64,000 nucleotides of DNA. Source: an uncultured Prevotellaceae bacterium. Lineage in GTDB: Bacteria; Bacteroidota; Bacteroidia; Bacteroidales; Bacteroidaceae. The notes beneath the pieces are model-generated. The model was given only the letters and a program-made list of their open reading frames with translations, was not told where the DNA came from and made no database searches. The position numbers and the translations under genes were made by a program. Below are positions 45,394 to 54,940 of this stretch, in pieces. Where the stretch lies: assembly GCA_902776195.1 (NCBI GenBank), contig CACYPF010000003.1:124001-188000 (forward strand), read 5' to 3'. How positions within the stretch are numbered: the first letter of the stretch is position 1; each line of letters opens with the position of its first letter.

Positions 45394-45984
45394 ATGACAG
45401 AAGAATGGCTGAATAGGGCGGAATGGAAAGAAAACGTGATCCTTGTCGACGCTGACTACGTCGACAAGGTTGTGTTTAATCTGATAGTAAACTTCGAACG
45501 TATGATAGGTCGTCGAATCCCTCAGGCTGACATGGCAAAATGGCTAGAGTGCGTGGCTCTTGACGGGGGAATAAGGGAAGGTAATCATCAGACTCAGGTA
45601 GTCTTGCTGCACCAGAAGGAGCAGATGGACAATTTCCTGCCTGGTGCTTTCGCCGATTTGGACGGCAAAGCTTTCAGCGGTCCTCTGGGAGAGTTCCTCA
45701 TCAGTTGTGTCCCTGTCGAGGAGATGGTGACAGCAGAGGACTTGTTTATAGACTCCATGCAGATTATTTGCAATAGTGGGGATGTGAAGCGGGTGATGGT
45801 GATACCTGATGCTGAGCATATATATAATAAGGTGCGTGAGGGACTCCGCCATGTGGATGATGAGAAACGGATTATGGTGTTCAGTATGCAGCCCATGGAG
45901 GGTGGCAGCTACCGACAGGAGATTCTGGGGTATTCCCTGATGGCTGCACTGGGTATCCGTAGTGATGAGATAAAAAATAAATAA
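45394..45984 (+). CDS. DUF6621-like protein
   Basis: 196 residues, soluble. Sequence features: EWKENVILVDADYVDKVVFNLIVNFERMIGRRIPQADMAKWL at the start, and PDAEHIYNKVREGL in the centre. I associate it with Bacteroidales DUF6621 proteins that precede the carboxynorspermidine synthase gene; this family name is from memory. The neighbour starts 7 bp downstream, so co-transcription and a role in the same pathway are plausible. Confidence 0.7.
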   Translation: MTEEWLNRAEWKENVILVDADYVDKVVFNLIVNFERMIGRRIPQADMAKWLECVALDGGIREGNHQTQVVLLHQKEQMDNFLPGAFADLDGKAFSGPLGEFLISCVPVEEMVTAEDLFIDSMQIICNSGDVKRVMVIPDAEHIYNKVREGLRHVDDEKRIMVFSMQPMEGGSYRQEILGYSLMAALGIRSDEIKNK

Positions 45985-45991
45985 TAGTGAT

Positions 45992-47230
45992 ATGGCAAAA
46001 GTATTAATGATTGGAGCAGGTGGAGTTGCCACCGTGGCAGCGTTTAAGATTGCACAGAACGCTGACGTGTTTACTGATTTCATGATAGCCTCTCGCAGGA
46101 AAGCGAAATGCGACGCTATTGTAGAGGCAATCCATCAGAAAGGTTATGACATGCCCATTCAGACAGCACAGGTAGATGCCGATGATGTGGAGCAGCTGAA
46201 GACCTTGTTCAATAGTTATAAACCAGAATTGGTCATCAATTTGGCATTACCCTATCAAGACCTGACGATTATGGAGGCGTGTCTTGCCTGTGGTTGCAGC
46301 TATCTGGACACAGCGAACTATGAGCCGAAAGACGAGGCACATTTCGAGTATTCATGGCAGTGGGCTTACCGCGAGAAGTTCGAGAAAGCAGGTTTGACGG
46401 CTATACTCGGCTGTGGTTTCGACCCGGGTGTGACGAGTATCTATACCGCTTATGCCGCAAAGCATCATTTCAAGGAGATGCAGTATCTGGATATTGTCGA
46501 CTGTAACGCAGGTGACCACCATAAGGCATTCGCCACCAACTTCAACCCGGAGATTAATATCCGTGAGATTACCCAGAAGGGACTCTACTGGGAAGACGGA
46601 AAATGGGTAGAGACAGAACCACTGGAGATTCACAAGGACCTGACCTATCCGAATATCGGACCACGTGACAGTTACCTGTTGCACCATGAGGAGATAGAGT
46701 CGCTGGTCATCAACTACCCGACCATCAAACGTGCCCGCTTTTGGATGACTTTCGGACAGCAGTACCTGAAACATCTGGAGGTAATACAGAACATCGGAAT
46801 GAGCCGCATTGATGAGGTGGAGTACGAAGCGCCACTTGCTGATGGCAGTGGGGTAGCAAAGGTGAAAATCGTACCCTTGCAGTTCTTAAAGGCAGTACTT
46901 CCCAATCCTCAGGACCTAGGTGAGAACTACGAGGGTGAGACCTCTATCGGATGCCGCATCCGTGGTATCGGAAAGGATGGTAACGAGCATACCTATTATG
47001 TCTACAACAACTGTTCACACCGTACAGCCTATGAGGAGACGGGAATGCAAGGAGTCAGCTACACGACTGGCGTTCCTGCCATGATAGGTGCCATGATGTT
47101 CTGCAAAGGCATCTGGAAGAAACCGGGTGTTCACAATGTCGAGGAATTTGACCCCGATCCATTTATGGAGCAGCTTAATAAACAGGGGCTGCCATGGCAT
47201 GAGATTCATGATGGTGACTTGGAACTTTAA
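45992..47230 (+). CDS. Saccharopine dehydrogenase-like carboxynorspermidine synthase
   Basis: 412 residues. Rossmann start VLMIGAGGVATVAAFKIAQ and family-specific YLDTANYEPKDEAHFEYSWQWAY, CGFDPGVTSIYTAYAAKHHF and VDCNAGDHHKAFATNFNPEINIRE identify a carboxynorspermidine/carboxyspermidine dehydrogenase. It reductively joins aspartate semialdehyde to a diamine in the alternative spermidine pathway. No nspC decarboxylase is in the window. Transcribed with the DUF6621-like gene. Confidence 0.88.
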   Translation: MAKVLMIGAGGVATVAAFKIAQNADVFTDFMIASRRKAKCDAIVEAIHQKGYDMPIQTAQVDADDVEQLKTLFNSYKPELVINLALPYQDLTIMEACLACGCSYLDTANYEPKDEAHFEYSWQWAYREKFEKAGLTAILGCGFDPGVTSIYTAYAAKHHFKEMQYLDIVDCNAGDHHKAFATNFNPEINIREITQKGLYWEDGKWVETEPLEIHKDLTYPNIGPRDSYLLHHEEIESLVINYPTIKRARFWMTFGQQYLKHLEVIQNIGMSRIDEVEYEAPLADGSGVAKVKIVPLQFLKAVLPNPQDLGENYEGETSIGCRIRGIGKDGNEHTYYVYNNCSHRTAYEETGMQGVSYTTGVPAMIGAMMFCKGIWKKPGVHNVEEFDPDPFMEQLNKQGLPWHEIHDGDLEL

Positions 47231-47255
47231 TCAAAACTAAAATATTAGCACAACT

Positions 47256-48287
47256 ATGGCAAAAAAAGAAATGGATGAGGGCGCAGCCATGAGCCCTCAA
47301 CAGGAGAAGATGAAAGCTCTGCAAGCTGCCATGTCGAAAATCGAGAAGGATTTTGGCAAGGGCAGTATCATGCGGATGGGAGATGAGCAGATTGAGAATG
47401 TTGAGGTGATTCCCACTGGCAGCATCGGACTGAATGCGGCACTTGGTGTGGGAGGTTATCCGAAAGGACGTATCATTGAGATATATGGTCCAGAGTCCTC
47501 TGGTAAGACAACACTGGCGATCCATGCCATGGCTGAGGCTCAGAAGGCTGGTGGTATCGCTGCCTTCATCGATGCGGAGCATGCCTTCGACCGCTTCTAT
47601 GCCCAGAAACTGGGCGTGGATATTGATAATCTGTGGATATCACAACCAGATAATGGTGAGCAGGCTTTGGAAATCGCTGACCAGTTGATTCGCTCCAGTG
47701 CGATAGACATTCTGGTAGTTGACTCTGTTGCCGCACTGACTCCCAAGAAGGAGATAGAGGGTGATATGGGCGACTCCGCCGTTGGTCTGCACGCCCGTCT
47801 GATGAGTCAGGCACTGCGTAAACTTACTGCAACCATCGCAAAAACCAATACCACTTGTATCTTCATTAACCAGTTGCGTGAGAAGATTGGCGTGATGTTC
47901 GGTAATCCTGAGACGACAACGGGCGGTAATGCCCTGAAGTTCTATGCCTCCGTACGACTGGACATCCGTCGTGTCACTGCTATCAAGGATGGTGATCAGG
48001 TAATCGGCAACCAGGTGCGTGTGAAGGTGGTGAAGAACAAGGTGGCTCCTCCCTTCCGTAAGGCTGAGTTTGAGATTACCTTCGGTGAGGGTATCTCAAA
48101 GATTGGCGAGATTATCGATCTTGGTGTGGAGTATGGTATTATCCAGAAGAGCGGTTCCTGGTTCTCGTATGACGGTTCTAAACTGGCACAGGGACGTGAC
48201 GCTACCAAGCAGTTGCTCAGGGATAACCCAGAGCTCTGTGAGGAACTTGAGGCTAAGATCATGCAGACAATAGCTGACAAGGCATAA
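47256..48287 (+). CDS. recA: Recombinase RecA
   Basis: 343 residues. Walker [13 protein letters not shown]-binding loop L1 with [10 protein letters not shown]2 with [32 protein letters not shown]. The order and length are standard. Terminator follows at 48297-48333. No LexA-type operator was seen, in line with other Bacteroidota. Confidence 0.98.
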   Translation: MAKKEMDEGAAMSPQQEKMKALQAAMSKIEKDFGKGSIMRMGDEQIENVEVIPTGSIGLNAALGVGGYPKGRIIEIYGPESSGKTTLAIHAMAEAQKAGGIAAFIDAEHAFDRFYAQKLGVDIDNLWISQPDNGEQALEIADQLIRSSAIDILVVDSVAALTPKKEIEGDMGDSAVGLHARLMSQALRKLTATIAKTNTTCIFINQLREKIGVMFGNPETTTGGNALKFYASVRLDIRRVTAIKDGDQVIGNQVRVKVVKNKVAPPFRKAEFEITFGEGISKIGEIIDLGVEYGIIQKSGSWFSYDGSKLAQGRDATKQLLRDNPELCEELEAKIMQTIADKA

Positions 48288-48296
48288 AGAAGCAAA

Positions 48297-48333
48297 AAAG
48301 AAAGGCACCCTGTTTCGAGTGCCTTTCTTTTTT
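48297..48333. terminator. recA terminator, bidirectional
   Basis: 12-bp stem AAAGAAAGGCAC / GTGCCTTTCTTT with a 10-nt loop and a run of T on the plus strand; A-rich on the other side so it also serves the convergent gene ending at 48337. Confidence 0.85.
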
Positions 48334-48336
48334 GCT

Positions 48337-49686
48337 TTATTTCTTTGCCTTGGTGGCTGTCGTCCTACGTGGGGTGCGGATACCTACCACCTTACCGCTC
48401 TTGCTGAACTGAATGATCAGCCAACTCTTGGTACGCTTGTAGGTCCATTCGTAACGACCGTCATTGATGTCTGCCTTACTGTCAGGCTCACCGACTGCCA
48501 TCTCTACCTCTTCCTCTGTCATACCCATGCCGACACGTCCCTCACGGATCATGGTACGGGTAGCAGCATTGGTATTCCTCAACTTACCCTCACCGAAGCC
48601 GAACAGATAGCCGAAGTAGTCTTCCTTCTGTCCGTCAATGTCACCCACAACACTCTCGTTGACGAAGGTAACGTCCTTAGAATAGACACGTCCTGTCTCT
48701 GTCTCTGACAATGTCAAAGTGACATAGTTGGTGTTGCGGACAGGTGTCATGCCGTCAATGCGGAAAGCCATCAGTTTAGGTACTTTCACAACACGGTTGT
48801 CCTTACCACCACCTTTGGTCGTCATACTGGTAGCGTATTTCGTGTAGATGGTCTTACCCATATACTGAGCATAGTCGGTAGACACCTTGGTCTCTCCTGA
48901 CATCAAGTCAAAAGAACCATAGAACGTGAATTTTTCGTTGTCCACGATAAACTCGTCGTCACGCATACCACTATTGGTCTTACTGATGGCAACGTTCTGG
49001 TAGAACTCGTTACCTTTCTTGTCGGCAACGATGATCTTCACAGGGAAGGAACGGGTACCCACACCAACGGCAACCACCTTTACCTCCATATTCTTCTCTA
49101 CTTTGACATCATTATAACTGTCACTGTCGTAGTCCACATCTACACGATAGTCTGTGGTACGAGTCACAAGCGTCTGGTTCATCAGTTTCTCACGGGCGAT
49201 ATCCACATCACCCAGATAGGCGAGGGTGGGGACACCTGTCTTGCCATAGCAATAGTCCTCGAACTCTCCGTTTGGCAACTCGAAATAGTATTTCTTGTTG
49301 TCATCCTGACAGGTGAAGTTCATGCGGGAACGACCATTCTGACCAACAGAGTGGTTGTTGTAAATCATAATCTTACGACGCAACTTACCACTGGGTATTT
49401 CCTTGCCAGTACCAGCGTCACGGAAAGTGTTTACGACTAAATCATACTTCTCTGGCAACACCATAAACTTCATGCCGTCTTTCCAGTCGCACAGACTATA
49501 ATAGCGGAAATTCTGGCTGACAAAGTCAGTGCCAGTGGGTTCTTCCTCGCCGTTAGTCTTCTTCTTGACGACATTCGCCTCTGTCTTCTTCACTCCCTTT
49601 GTCTTGACGATGTAGGAGTCGGCACTCTGAGCCATTGCAACCGTCGTAGCAAGGGCAAGTCCCGTCAGAATAATCAGTTTTTTCAT
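48337..49686 (-). CDS. Exported protein with BamE-like C-terminal motif
   Basis: 449 residues. Signal peptide (KKLIILTGLALATTVAMAQS) and a beta-rich mature chain. Near the C-terminus REGRVGMGMTEEEVEMAVGEPDSKADINDGRYEWTYKR follows the SmpA/BamE-like pattern in which a glycine-rich turn and Gly-Glu-Pro start the helix-hairpin; such motifs occur in envelope proteins. Start at ATG 49686 fits the signal peptide; 49725 is upstream. Function unknown. Confidence 0.75.
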   Translation of the reverse strand: MKKLIILTGLALATTVAMAQSADSYIVKTKGVKKTEANVVKKKTNGEEEPTGTDFVSQNFRYYSLCDWKDGMKFMVLPEKYDLVVNTFRDAGTGKEIPSGKLRRKIMIYNNHSVGQNGRSRMNFTCQDDNKKYYFELPNGEFEDYCYGKTGVPTLAYLGDVDIAREKLMNQTLVTRTTDYRVDVDYDSDSYNDVKVEKNMEVKVVAVGVGTRSFPVKIIVADKKGNEFYQNVAISKTNSGMRDDEFIVDNEKFTFYGSFDLMSGETKVSTDYAQYMGKTIYTKYATSMTTKGGGKDNRVVKVPKLMAFRIDGMTPVRNTNYVTLTLSETETGRVYSKDVTFVNESVVGDIDGQKEDYFGYLFGFGEGKLRNTNAATRTMIREGRVGMGMTEEEVEMAVGEPDSKADINDGRYEWTYKRTKSWLIIQFSKSGKVVGIRTPRRTTATKAKK

Positions 49687-49722
49687 AGATATATCTATTG
49701 ATGTTATTACGTAATATTGCTG

Positions 49723-49730
49723 CAAAGATA
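49723..49730 (-). promoter_or_regulatory. -7 box of the BamE-like exported protein gene
   Basis: TATCTTTG on the minus strand, 36 nt before ATG 49686. Confidence 0.6.
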
Positions 49731-49798
49731 TAAATTATTTTTGATACTTGTGCCAAAATGACGTGACAATCAGTCATTTTTATTGAATTTTTTTGTTT

Positions 49799-49815
49799 TT
49801 GGCACATGCTTTGCT
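49799..49815 (+). promoter_or_regulatory. Sigma-54-type promoter upstream of dnaK
   Basis: TTGGCACATGCTTTGCT has GG and GC exactly 10 bp apart, matching the -24/-12 consensus TGGCAC-N5-TTGCW at nearly all positions. No TAnnTTTG box fits as well here. It would start transcription about 38 nt before ATG 49865. The upstream half also forms a 10-bp inverted repeat with TGTGCCAAAA at 49749-49758. Confidence 0.6.
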
Positions 49816-49864
49816 ATGAAATCAGTGACAATTTAGCATATTAATAAATAAAAATAATACAATT

Positions 49865-51793
49865 ATGGGAAAAATTATTGGAATTGACTTAGGAACAACC
49901 AACAGCTGCGTTGCCGTTTTCGAGGGTAACGAGCCAGTGGTTATCGCTAACAGCGAAGGTAAGCGTACGACACCCTCTGTCGTAGGTTTTGTTGAGAATG
50001 GTGAGCGTAAGATTGGTGACCCTGCCAAGCGTCAGGCTATTACCAACCCAAAGAAAACCGTTTACTCTATCAAACGTTTCATGGGTGAGAACTGGCAGCA
50101 GACAGAGAAGGAAATTTCGCGCGTACCTTATACTGTTGTCAACGAGGGTGGCTATCCTCGTGTGGACATTGACGGTCGTAAGTACACTCCACAGGAGATC
50201 TCCGCTATGATTCTGCAGAAGATGAAGAAAACTGCTGAGGACTACCTCGGACAGGAGGTGACGGATGCCGTTATCACTGTACCTGCTTACTTCTCAGACT
50301 CTCAGCGTCAGGCTACCAAGGAGGCTGGTCAGATTGCCGGTCTGAATGTACGCCGTATCGTCAACGAGCCAACGGCTGCCGCACTTGCTTATGGTGTCGA
50401 CAAAGCTAACAAGGATATGAAGATTGCTGTCTTCGACCTCGGTGGTGGTACGTTTGATATCTCTATCTTGGAGTTCGGTGGCGGCGTGTTTGAGGTGCTC
50501 TCTACCAATGGTGATACTCACCTGGGTGGTGATGACTTCGACCAGGTTATCATCGACTGGCTGGTACAGGAGTTCAAGAATGACGAGGGTGCCGACCTGA
50601 AGGCTGACCCCATGGCCATGCAGCGTCTGAAGGAGGCTGCCGAGAAGGCTAAGATTGAGTTGTCTTCTTCTACCAGCACAGAGATCAACTTACCGTATAT
50701 CATGCCTGTAGGCGGTGTACCTAAGCACTTGGTAAAGACTCTGACACGTGCTAAATTCGAGCAACTGGCACACGGACTGATTCAGGCTTGTCTGGCTCCA
50801 TGTCAGAAGGCTATCGCTGATGCCAAGCTGAACACTTCCGATATCGACGAGGTTATCCTCGTAGGTGGTTCCAGCCGTATTCCTGCTGTGCAGGAACTCG
50901 TGAAGAACTACTTCGGCAAGGAGCCTTCAAAGGGTGTGAACCCTGATGAGGTGGTTGCCGTTGGTGCCTCTATCCAGGGTGCTATCCTGAACAAAGAGGG
51001 TGGCGTAGGTGACATCGTGCTGCTTGACGTTACACCATTGACACTGGGTATCGAGACGATGGGTGGTGTGATGACCAAACTGATTGAGGCTAACACGACC
51101 ATTCCTTGCAAGAAGAGTGAGGTGTTCTCTACTGCTGCCGACAATCAGACAGAAGTGACTATCCATGTTCTGCAGGGTGAGCGCCCGATGGCCGCACAGA
51201 ACAAGTCTATCGGTCAGTTCAATCTGACAGGTATCGCTCCCGCACGTCGTGGTATTCCTCAGATTGAGGTAACCTTCGACATCGATGCCAACGGTATCCT
51301 GAAGGTTAGTGCCAAGGATAAGGCTACCGGTAAGGAGCAGGCTATCCGCATCGAGGCTTCCTCTGGTCTGTCACAGGATGAGATCAACCGCATGAAGGCT
51401 GAGGCTGAGCAGAATGCCGAGAACGATAAGAAGGAGCGTGAGCGTGTTGACAAGATGAACCAGGCTGACTCTATGATTTTCCAGACAGAGAATCAGTTGA
51501 AGGAGATTGGCGACAAGATTCCTGCCGATCAGAAGCCTGCCATTGAGAATGCCCTCCAGCAGTTGAAGGACGCTCATAAGGCTGGTGACATCGCCGCTAT
51601 CGACACTGCCATTGCTGCTCTTAACAACGCATGGCAGACTGCCTCACAGCAGATGTATCAGGGTGCCCAGGCTGGTCCTCAGCCAGGTGCTGACCAGCAG
51701 CAAGGTCCGTTCTACAACCAGCAGGCTAATAGCCAGCAGCAAGCTCCCAAGGATGACAACATCCAGGATGCAGACTTCGAGGAGGTGAAATAA
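49865..51793 (+). CDS. dnaK: Chaperone DnaK (Hsp70)
   Basis: ATP-dependent folding chaperone, 642 residues. ATPase signature [26 protein letters not shown] and [11 protein letters not shown]; substrate-binding domain and lid; C-terminus with Gln-rich stretch and [10 protein letters not shown]. Monocistronic here: no grpE or dnaJ beside it. Own terminator at 51814-51851. Confidence 0.98.
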   Translation: MGKIIGIDLGTTNSCVAVFEGNEPVVIANSEGKRTTPSVVGFVENGERKIGDPAKRQAITNPKKTVYSIKRFMGENWQQTEKEISRVPYTVVNEGGYPRVDIDGRKYTPQEISAMILQKMKKTAEDYLGQEVTDAVITVPAYFSDSQRQATKEAGQIAGLNVRRIVNEPTAAALAYGVDKANKDMKIAVFDLGGGTFDISILEFGGGVFEVLSTNGDTHLGGDDFDQVIIDWLVQEFKNDEGADLKADPMAMQRLKEAAEKAKIELSSSTSTEINLPYIMPVGGVPKHLVKTLTRAKFEQLAHGLIQACLAPCQKAIADAKLNTSDIDEVILVGGSSRIPAVQELVKNYFGKEPSKGVNPDEVVAVGASIQGAILNKEGGVGDIVLLDVTPLTLGIETMGGVMTKLIEANTTIPCKKSEVFSTAADNQTEVTIHVLQGERPMAAQNKSIGQFNLTGIAPARRGIPQIEVTFDIDANGILKVSAKDKATGKEQAIRIEASSGLSQDEINRMKAEAEQNAENDKKERERVDKMNQADSMIFQTENQLKEIGDKIPADQKPAIENALQQLKDAHKAGDIAAIDTAIAALNNAWQTASQQMYQGAQAGPQPGADQQQGPFYNQQANSQQQAPKDDNIQDADFEEVK

Positions 51794-51813
51794 TACTATT
51801 TGCAACAATATGA

Positions 51814-51851
51814 ATATGGGCGTAACCACTCGTGTTACGCCCATATTTTTT
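51814..51851 (+). terminator. dnaK terminator
   Basis: Perfect 13-bp stem ATATGGGCGTAAC / GTTACGCCCATAT with a 7-nt loop and T6 tail. Confidence 0.9.
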
Positions 51852-51862
51852 ATCATTCTTGC

Positions 51863-51963
51863 AAAAACATATAACCTTATAACATGATGGGGCTCTAATG
51901 CCGATGTACAAAGGGATTGACGTATGTTATATGTTGCCCAAACATGTAACATACATATAACAT
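51863..51963. repeat. Left 101-bp inverted repeat around the second vapE-like gene
   Basis: Nearly identical (about 97 of 101 positions) to the reverse complement of 53336-53436. It starts 12 bp after the dnaK terminator T-run and ends 2 bp from the vapE-like stop codon. It contains an internal imperfect palindrome (ATGTTATATGTT ... AACATGTAACAT). Confidence 0.95.
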
Positions 51964-51965
51964 CC

Positions 51966-53165
51966 TTATGCACTCTTGAGAGGGACTACCAGATAGTGGG
52001 GGCGGTTGTTGTATAATAGGTGCTCGATGCCCAGGTCCTTCATGGCAAGTCCCAGATGTATCTTGGTACTTCTATCACTCTTGACGGACGGGTATTCTTG
52101 TTGGATGAACTCCAGAATCTGTCTGCTGTCGAGTTTCTTGGCATTTTCACCTTCCTTGGGTTTCCTGAAGCATACCTGAATCATCTCGGAAATGTCTTTC
52201 TGCTCCATGTAGTTGAGGTTCAGATCTTGGATACGAGCCACTTCCACATTGTTAAACCAATAGGGTACCTTCAACTCCCTGATCTCATAAAGGACCTGCG
52301 CATACAACTGCTCATAGTCAATATCACCCTCGTTATGGATGAGTTGTCCTTTGGGTATCGTCAGACAGATGTATCGGCGTGAGCCAGTGGCATCCGTCAG
52401 CGGATGGGGATTGTTGGTGGTGGCGACGAAGGAGGCAAACCTTGGACGGTCTTCTTGCGAGCAGCCGAAGATAGGACGACCGTTGACCTTCGACTTCGAC
52501 AGGGTCTGTTTCAGATGGGCATGCTGACTGGGACGGATTGCCTCCAACTCGTCGAGGTTCACCAGCAGGTTGTTGGTTAGTGCCATCTCCTTGTCGAACT
52601 TGTTCGAGAGGTTCAGGTGGTCGAGGAAGTACTCTCGCAGATGGGGTGGGAGCAGTCGGGTGACGAAGGTTGTCTTACCACATCCCTGTGCTCCTATTAA
52701 AGTAGGTACGCACTCGTTACCATGGATGGTGTCCATCTGCAACCAGTGGGCGACCGTCGAGCGGAGCCATACGGCAAGGAACCCATGCTGCTCTGTCGAG
52801 ATACCAGGTAGTCTGCCGAACAACTTTGCCACATGGTTCTGTCCATCCCATTGGGGTAGGTGCTCCAAGAAATCCTGAATCGGATTGAACGTTGGAACAG
52901 CCTCAGAATGAATCAGTTCCAGAATGTCCGTCTTAGGTTTTCCATCACAGATGTCCTCCTTTTTGGCATGGATGATGATACTGTTCAGAGCCTCCTGTGT
53001 CAGTGTCCGATAGACGGGCACCTCAGCAGGAAGGGTAGCAAACTCAATCTTCCCATTCAGCATGTTGCGACGGAAAAGATAATTGTCTTGGAGGAACAAC
53101 TCTGCTTCCAGAGCAGCCTCCAGCGAAGGCGCAATAGCCTCGCCATGAATGGTTAATTCTTGCAT
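51966..53165 (-). CDS. VapE/VirE-type P-loop ATPase (no primase domain)
   Basis: 399 residues, VapE/DUF3874 helicase-like ATPase. Walker A GAQGCGKTT (158-166), Walker B LLVNLDE, sensor VATTNN (247-252), TGSRR (260-264), and a DUF3874-like C-terminus. The N-terminal primase-like domain of the first copy (2649-4673) is missing. The two proteins share order and spacing of motifs but differ much in sequence, so they are not a recent duplication. It is the only gene between the two 101-bp inverted repeats. Promoter TACCTTTG at 53226-53233. Confidence 0.88.
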   Translation of the reverse strand: MQELTIHGEAIAPSLEAALEAELFLQDNYLFRRNMLNGKIEFATLPAEVPVYRTLTQEALNSIIIHAKKEDICDGKPKTDILELIHSEAVPTFNPIQDFLEHLPQWDGQNHVAKLFGRLPGISTEQHGFLAVWLRSTVAHWLQMDTIHGNECVPTLIGAQGCGKTTFVTRLLPPHLREYFLDHLNLSNKFDKEMALTNNLLVNLDELEAIRPSQHAHLKQTLSKSKVNGRPIFGCSQEDRPRFASFVATTNNPHPLTDATGSRRYICLTIPKGQLIHNEGDIDYEQLYAQVLYEIRELKVPYWFNNVEVARIQDLNLNYMEQKDISEMIQVCFRKPKEGENAKKLDSRQILEFIQQEYPSVKSDRSTKIHLGLAMKDLGIEHLLYNNRPHYLVVPLKSA

Positions 53166-53225
53166 AAGATTTGATTAGAGGTTAATACTAGTTGACGTAT
53201 CAGTTAGCCTGACAACAATCATCTG

Positions 53226-53233
53226 CAAAGGTA
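53226..53233 (-). promoter_or_regulatory. -7 box of the second vapE-like gene
   Basis: TACCTTTG on the minus strand, about 60 nt before ATG 53165, with TTGACA upstream (about 53250). Confidence 0.6.
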
Positions 53234-53335
53234 ATACATTTAACACGCCTTGTCAATAGTTTTGGCAAAAAATCGTGCAAAAATCTGTTAACAAAAAGGC
53301 GGTTAATAGTTAATAAATCCAAAATGCATAGAAGT

Positions 53336-53436
53336 ATGTTATATGTATGTTATATGTTTGAGCAACATATAACATACGTCAATCCCTCTGTACATCGGCA
53401 TTAGAGCCCCATCATGTTATATGGTTATATGTTTTT
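53336..53436. repeat. Right 101-bp inverted repeat
   Basis: Reverse-complement partner of 51863-51963. It lies 170 bp upstream of the vapE-like gene. No target-site duplication is visible outside the two repeats. Confidence 0.95.
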
Positions 53437-53455
53437 CGAAAATACATAAAAATCT

Positions 53456-53536
53456 GTTACCGACTAACCTCTGTTTTGTTACCGACTGAGGTCTCCTTTC
53501 CTACCGACTAACCCCTGTTTTCCTACCGACTAAAGG
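53456..53536. repeat. Iteron-like array of four 22-23-bp units
   Basis: Units start at 53456, 53478, 53501 and 53523; each has the core TACCGACT, most followed by AACC and a CTGTTTT tail. Spacing is near two helical turns. No spacers, so not CRISPR. A short direct repeat CAATTAAAGCC (two copies, about 53550 and 53571) follows. Confidence 0.8.
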
Positions 53537-53616
53537 CTTTATTCAATTCAATTAAAGCCCTTAATCGGGTCAATTAAAGCCTCCATTTGCTTAAGATATC
53601 GTTCATCACTTGTTCC

Positions 53617-53719
53617 GATACCTTCTATGGGGGTATTAAGATACCTCCCATGAGTGTTGGGAAGCATCCCCAAGGGGGTATAGAAGGCATCTCCAAGACC
53701 CTTGGGGATTATCCCCAAG
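53617..53719. other. Strongly structured intergenic region (three-way-junction-like fold)
   Basis: Outer stem GATACCTTCTAT (53617-53628) with ATAGAAGGCATC (53680-53691); inside it hairpins GGGGGTAT/ATACCTCC (53629-53636/53641-53648) and TTGGG/CCCAA (53657-53661/53669-53673). A separate perfect hairpin CTTGGGG-CCCCAAG lies at 53701-53719. The whole 53437-53795 stretch between the inverted repeat and the Fic gene contains no gene. Possible structured RNA, origin-like DNA or transposon debris. Confidence 0.6.
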
Positions 53720-53795
53720 CCACACGGAGCCCGTACCTTCACCCTTCGGAGGCGGCACCTTCGTCCCTTGGAGCCTAAGGTTGATAAAGATGCTA

Positions 53796-54917
53796 CTAAT
53801 CTTCAACGATTTCCCAATAGCCATTTCTTTTACCATTCACTCTACGTAGAATGTTCTTCTCTTGTAACGCTATGGTAATTGATTTGACTGTCCGCTCAGA
53901 TTTTCCAATTTCAGCAGCAATCTCTTTTTGGGTAGCAGATGGATTCTTTTGCACTATGCGAAGTAGAGCGACTTCTTCCAAAGTGCAATTTTTGCACTTT
54001 GGGGGTAATTCTTTGCCAGCTTTTGCACTTTGAACTTCGTGATTTGCACTTTGGGATATAGTTTCGTCCTCAACTTTGTTCCAATCAACGTGCATAATCC
54101 TGTTCCTAAGGTCATGTTCTTCTCCAAGCAACATACTGCGAAAGAATCTCTCCAAGTACTCTGTCGTTTCTGTGATGCCATTTGTCAAATCACTATAGTT
54201 GGCACGAACGAGCGCATTTCGGAAATACCATGAGTTCTCAGCAAAGACATCATTGACCACATTGAATCCCAATGTGCGTAAATACTTGATCATAAATACG
54301 GCAGTCGTTCGTGTGTTACCTTCGCAGAATGCGTGAACTTGCCATAGATTAGCGCAGAAACGAGTTAGGTGACGGATAGCATCATCAATATTCATGTTTG
54401 CATAACTGAATTCACGTTCCTGCCCCATATCGTATGCCAGCGTGTCGCTGATAGTGTCGGCACTGGCATAATATACCGTTTTGCCCCCAAGCACCCACTC
54501 GTTCTTCGTAATATTATAGTCACGAATGCGACCAGCTAACTTATAGATGCCGTCAAACAAGCGACGATGTATAGAAATCAACTGAGCAGGAGTAAACGAA
54601 AAGGTTTTTTCCTCTATCAGTTCAGTTATACGTGCAGCCACCTTGTCCGCCTCTTCTGTTCGGTCATCCTCTATAACCTTTCGTCCAGATGCAGACTTGT
54701 AGTATGAGTCAATAAGTTGCTTTGCCTCAGTGATACTGATGTCCCCCTCGATATGTCGTTTGGCAGTATCAAGCAGATATTCAGAAGTCTGGAGCCTATC
54801 AACCTGTTGAAGCCCTATAGCAACCTTCCAAGCTTCGCTACGCTCACGCTTCTGTGGTTCGCCTTGGCGTATGTATTCATTCAAGCCAAGAATTGTATAT
54901 TTCTGTTCGTCGCTCAT
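53796..54917 (-). CDS. Fic-family protein with C-terminal winged helix
   Basis: 373 residues. The Fic core motif is VHAFCEGNTRTT (His195 to Arg203), matching HxFxxGNGR with Thr in place of the second Gly. Fic proteins AMPylate targets. The C-terminal 60 residues form a winged helix (ATQKEIAAEIGKSERTVKSITIAL), typical of Fic proteins that also regulate. A clear inhibitory (S/T)xxxE(G/N) helix is not visible; SASGRKVIEDD near 75-85 is a weak candidate. It lies downstream of the DUF262 gene across a 38-codon stub, same strand. AT-rich relative to the core. Confidence 0.9.
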   Translation of the reverse strand: MSDEQKYTILGLNEYIRQGEPQKRERSEAWKVAIGLQQVDRLQTSEYLLDTAKRHIEGDISITEAKQLIDSYYKSASGRKVIEDDRTEEADKVAARITELIEEKTFSFTPAQLISIHRRLFDGIYKLAGRIRDYNITKNEWVLGGKTVYYASADTISDTLAYDMGQEREFSYANMNIDDAIRHLTRFCANLWQVHAFCEGNTRTTAVFMIKYLRTLGFNVVNDVFAENSWYFRNALVRANYSDLTNGITETTEYLERFFRSMLLGEEHDLRNRIMHVDWNKVEDETISQSANHEVQSAKAGKELPPKCKNCTLEEVALLRIVQKNPSATQKEIAAEIGKSERTVKSITIALQEKNILRRVNGKRNGYWEIVED

Positions 54918-54940
54918 ATGTTGTTTTTATTAAATCATTA

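Noticed and set aside
51863-53436. Insertion sequence
   Set aside because: Long inverted repeats but no transposase and no target-site duplication.
53456-53536. Possible CRISPR array beside the vapE-like gene
   Set aside because: Repeats directly abut each other with no unique spacers.
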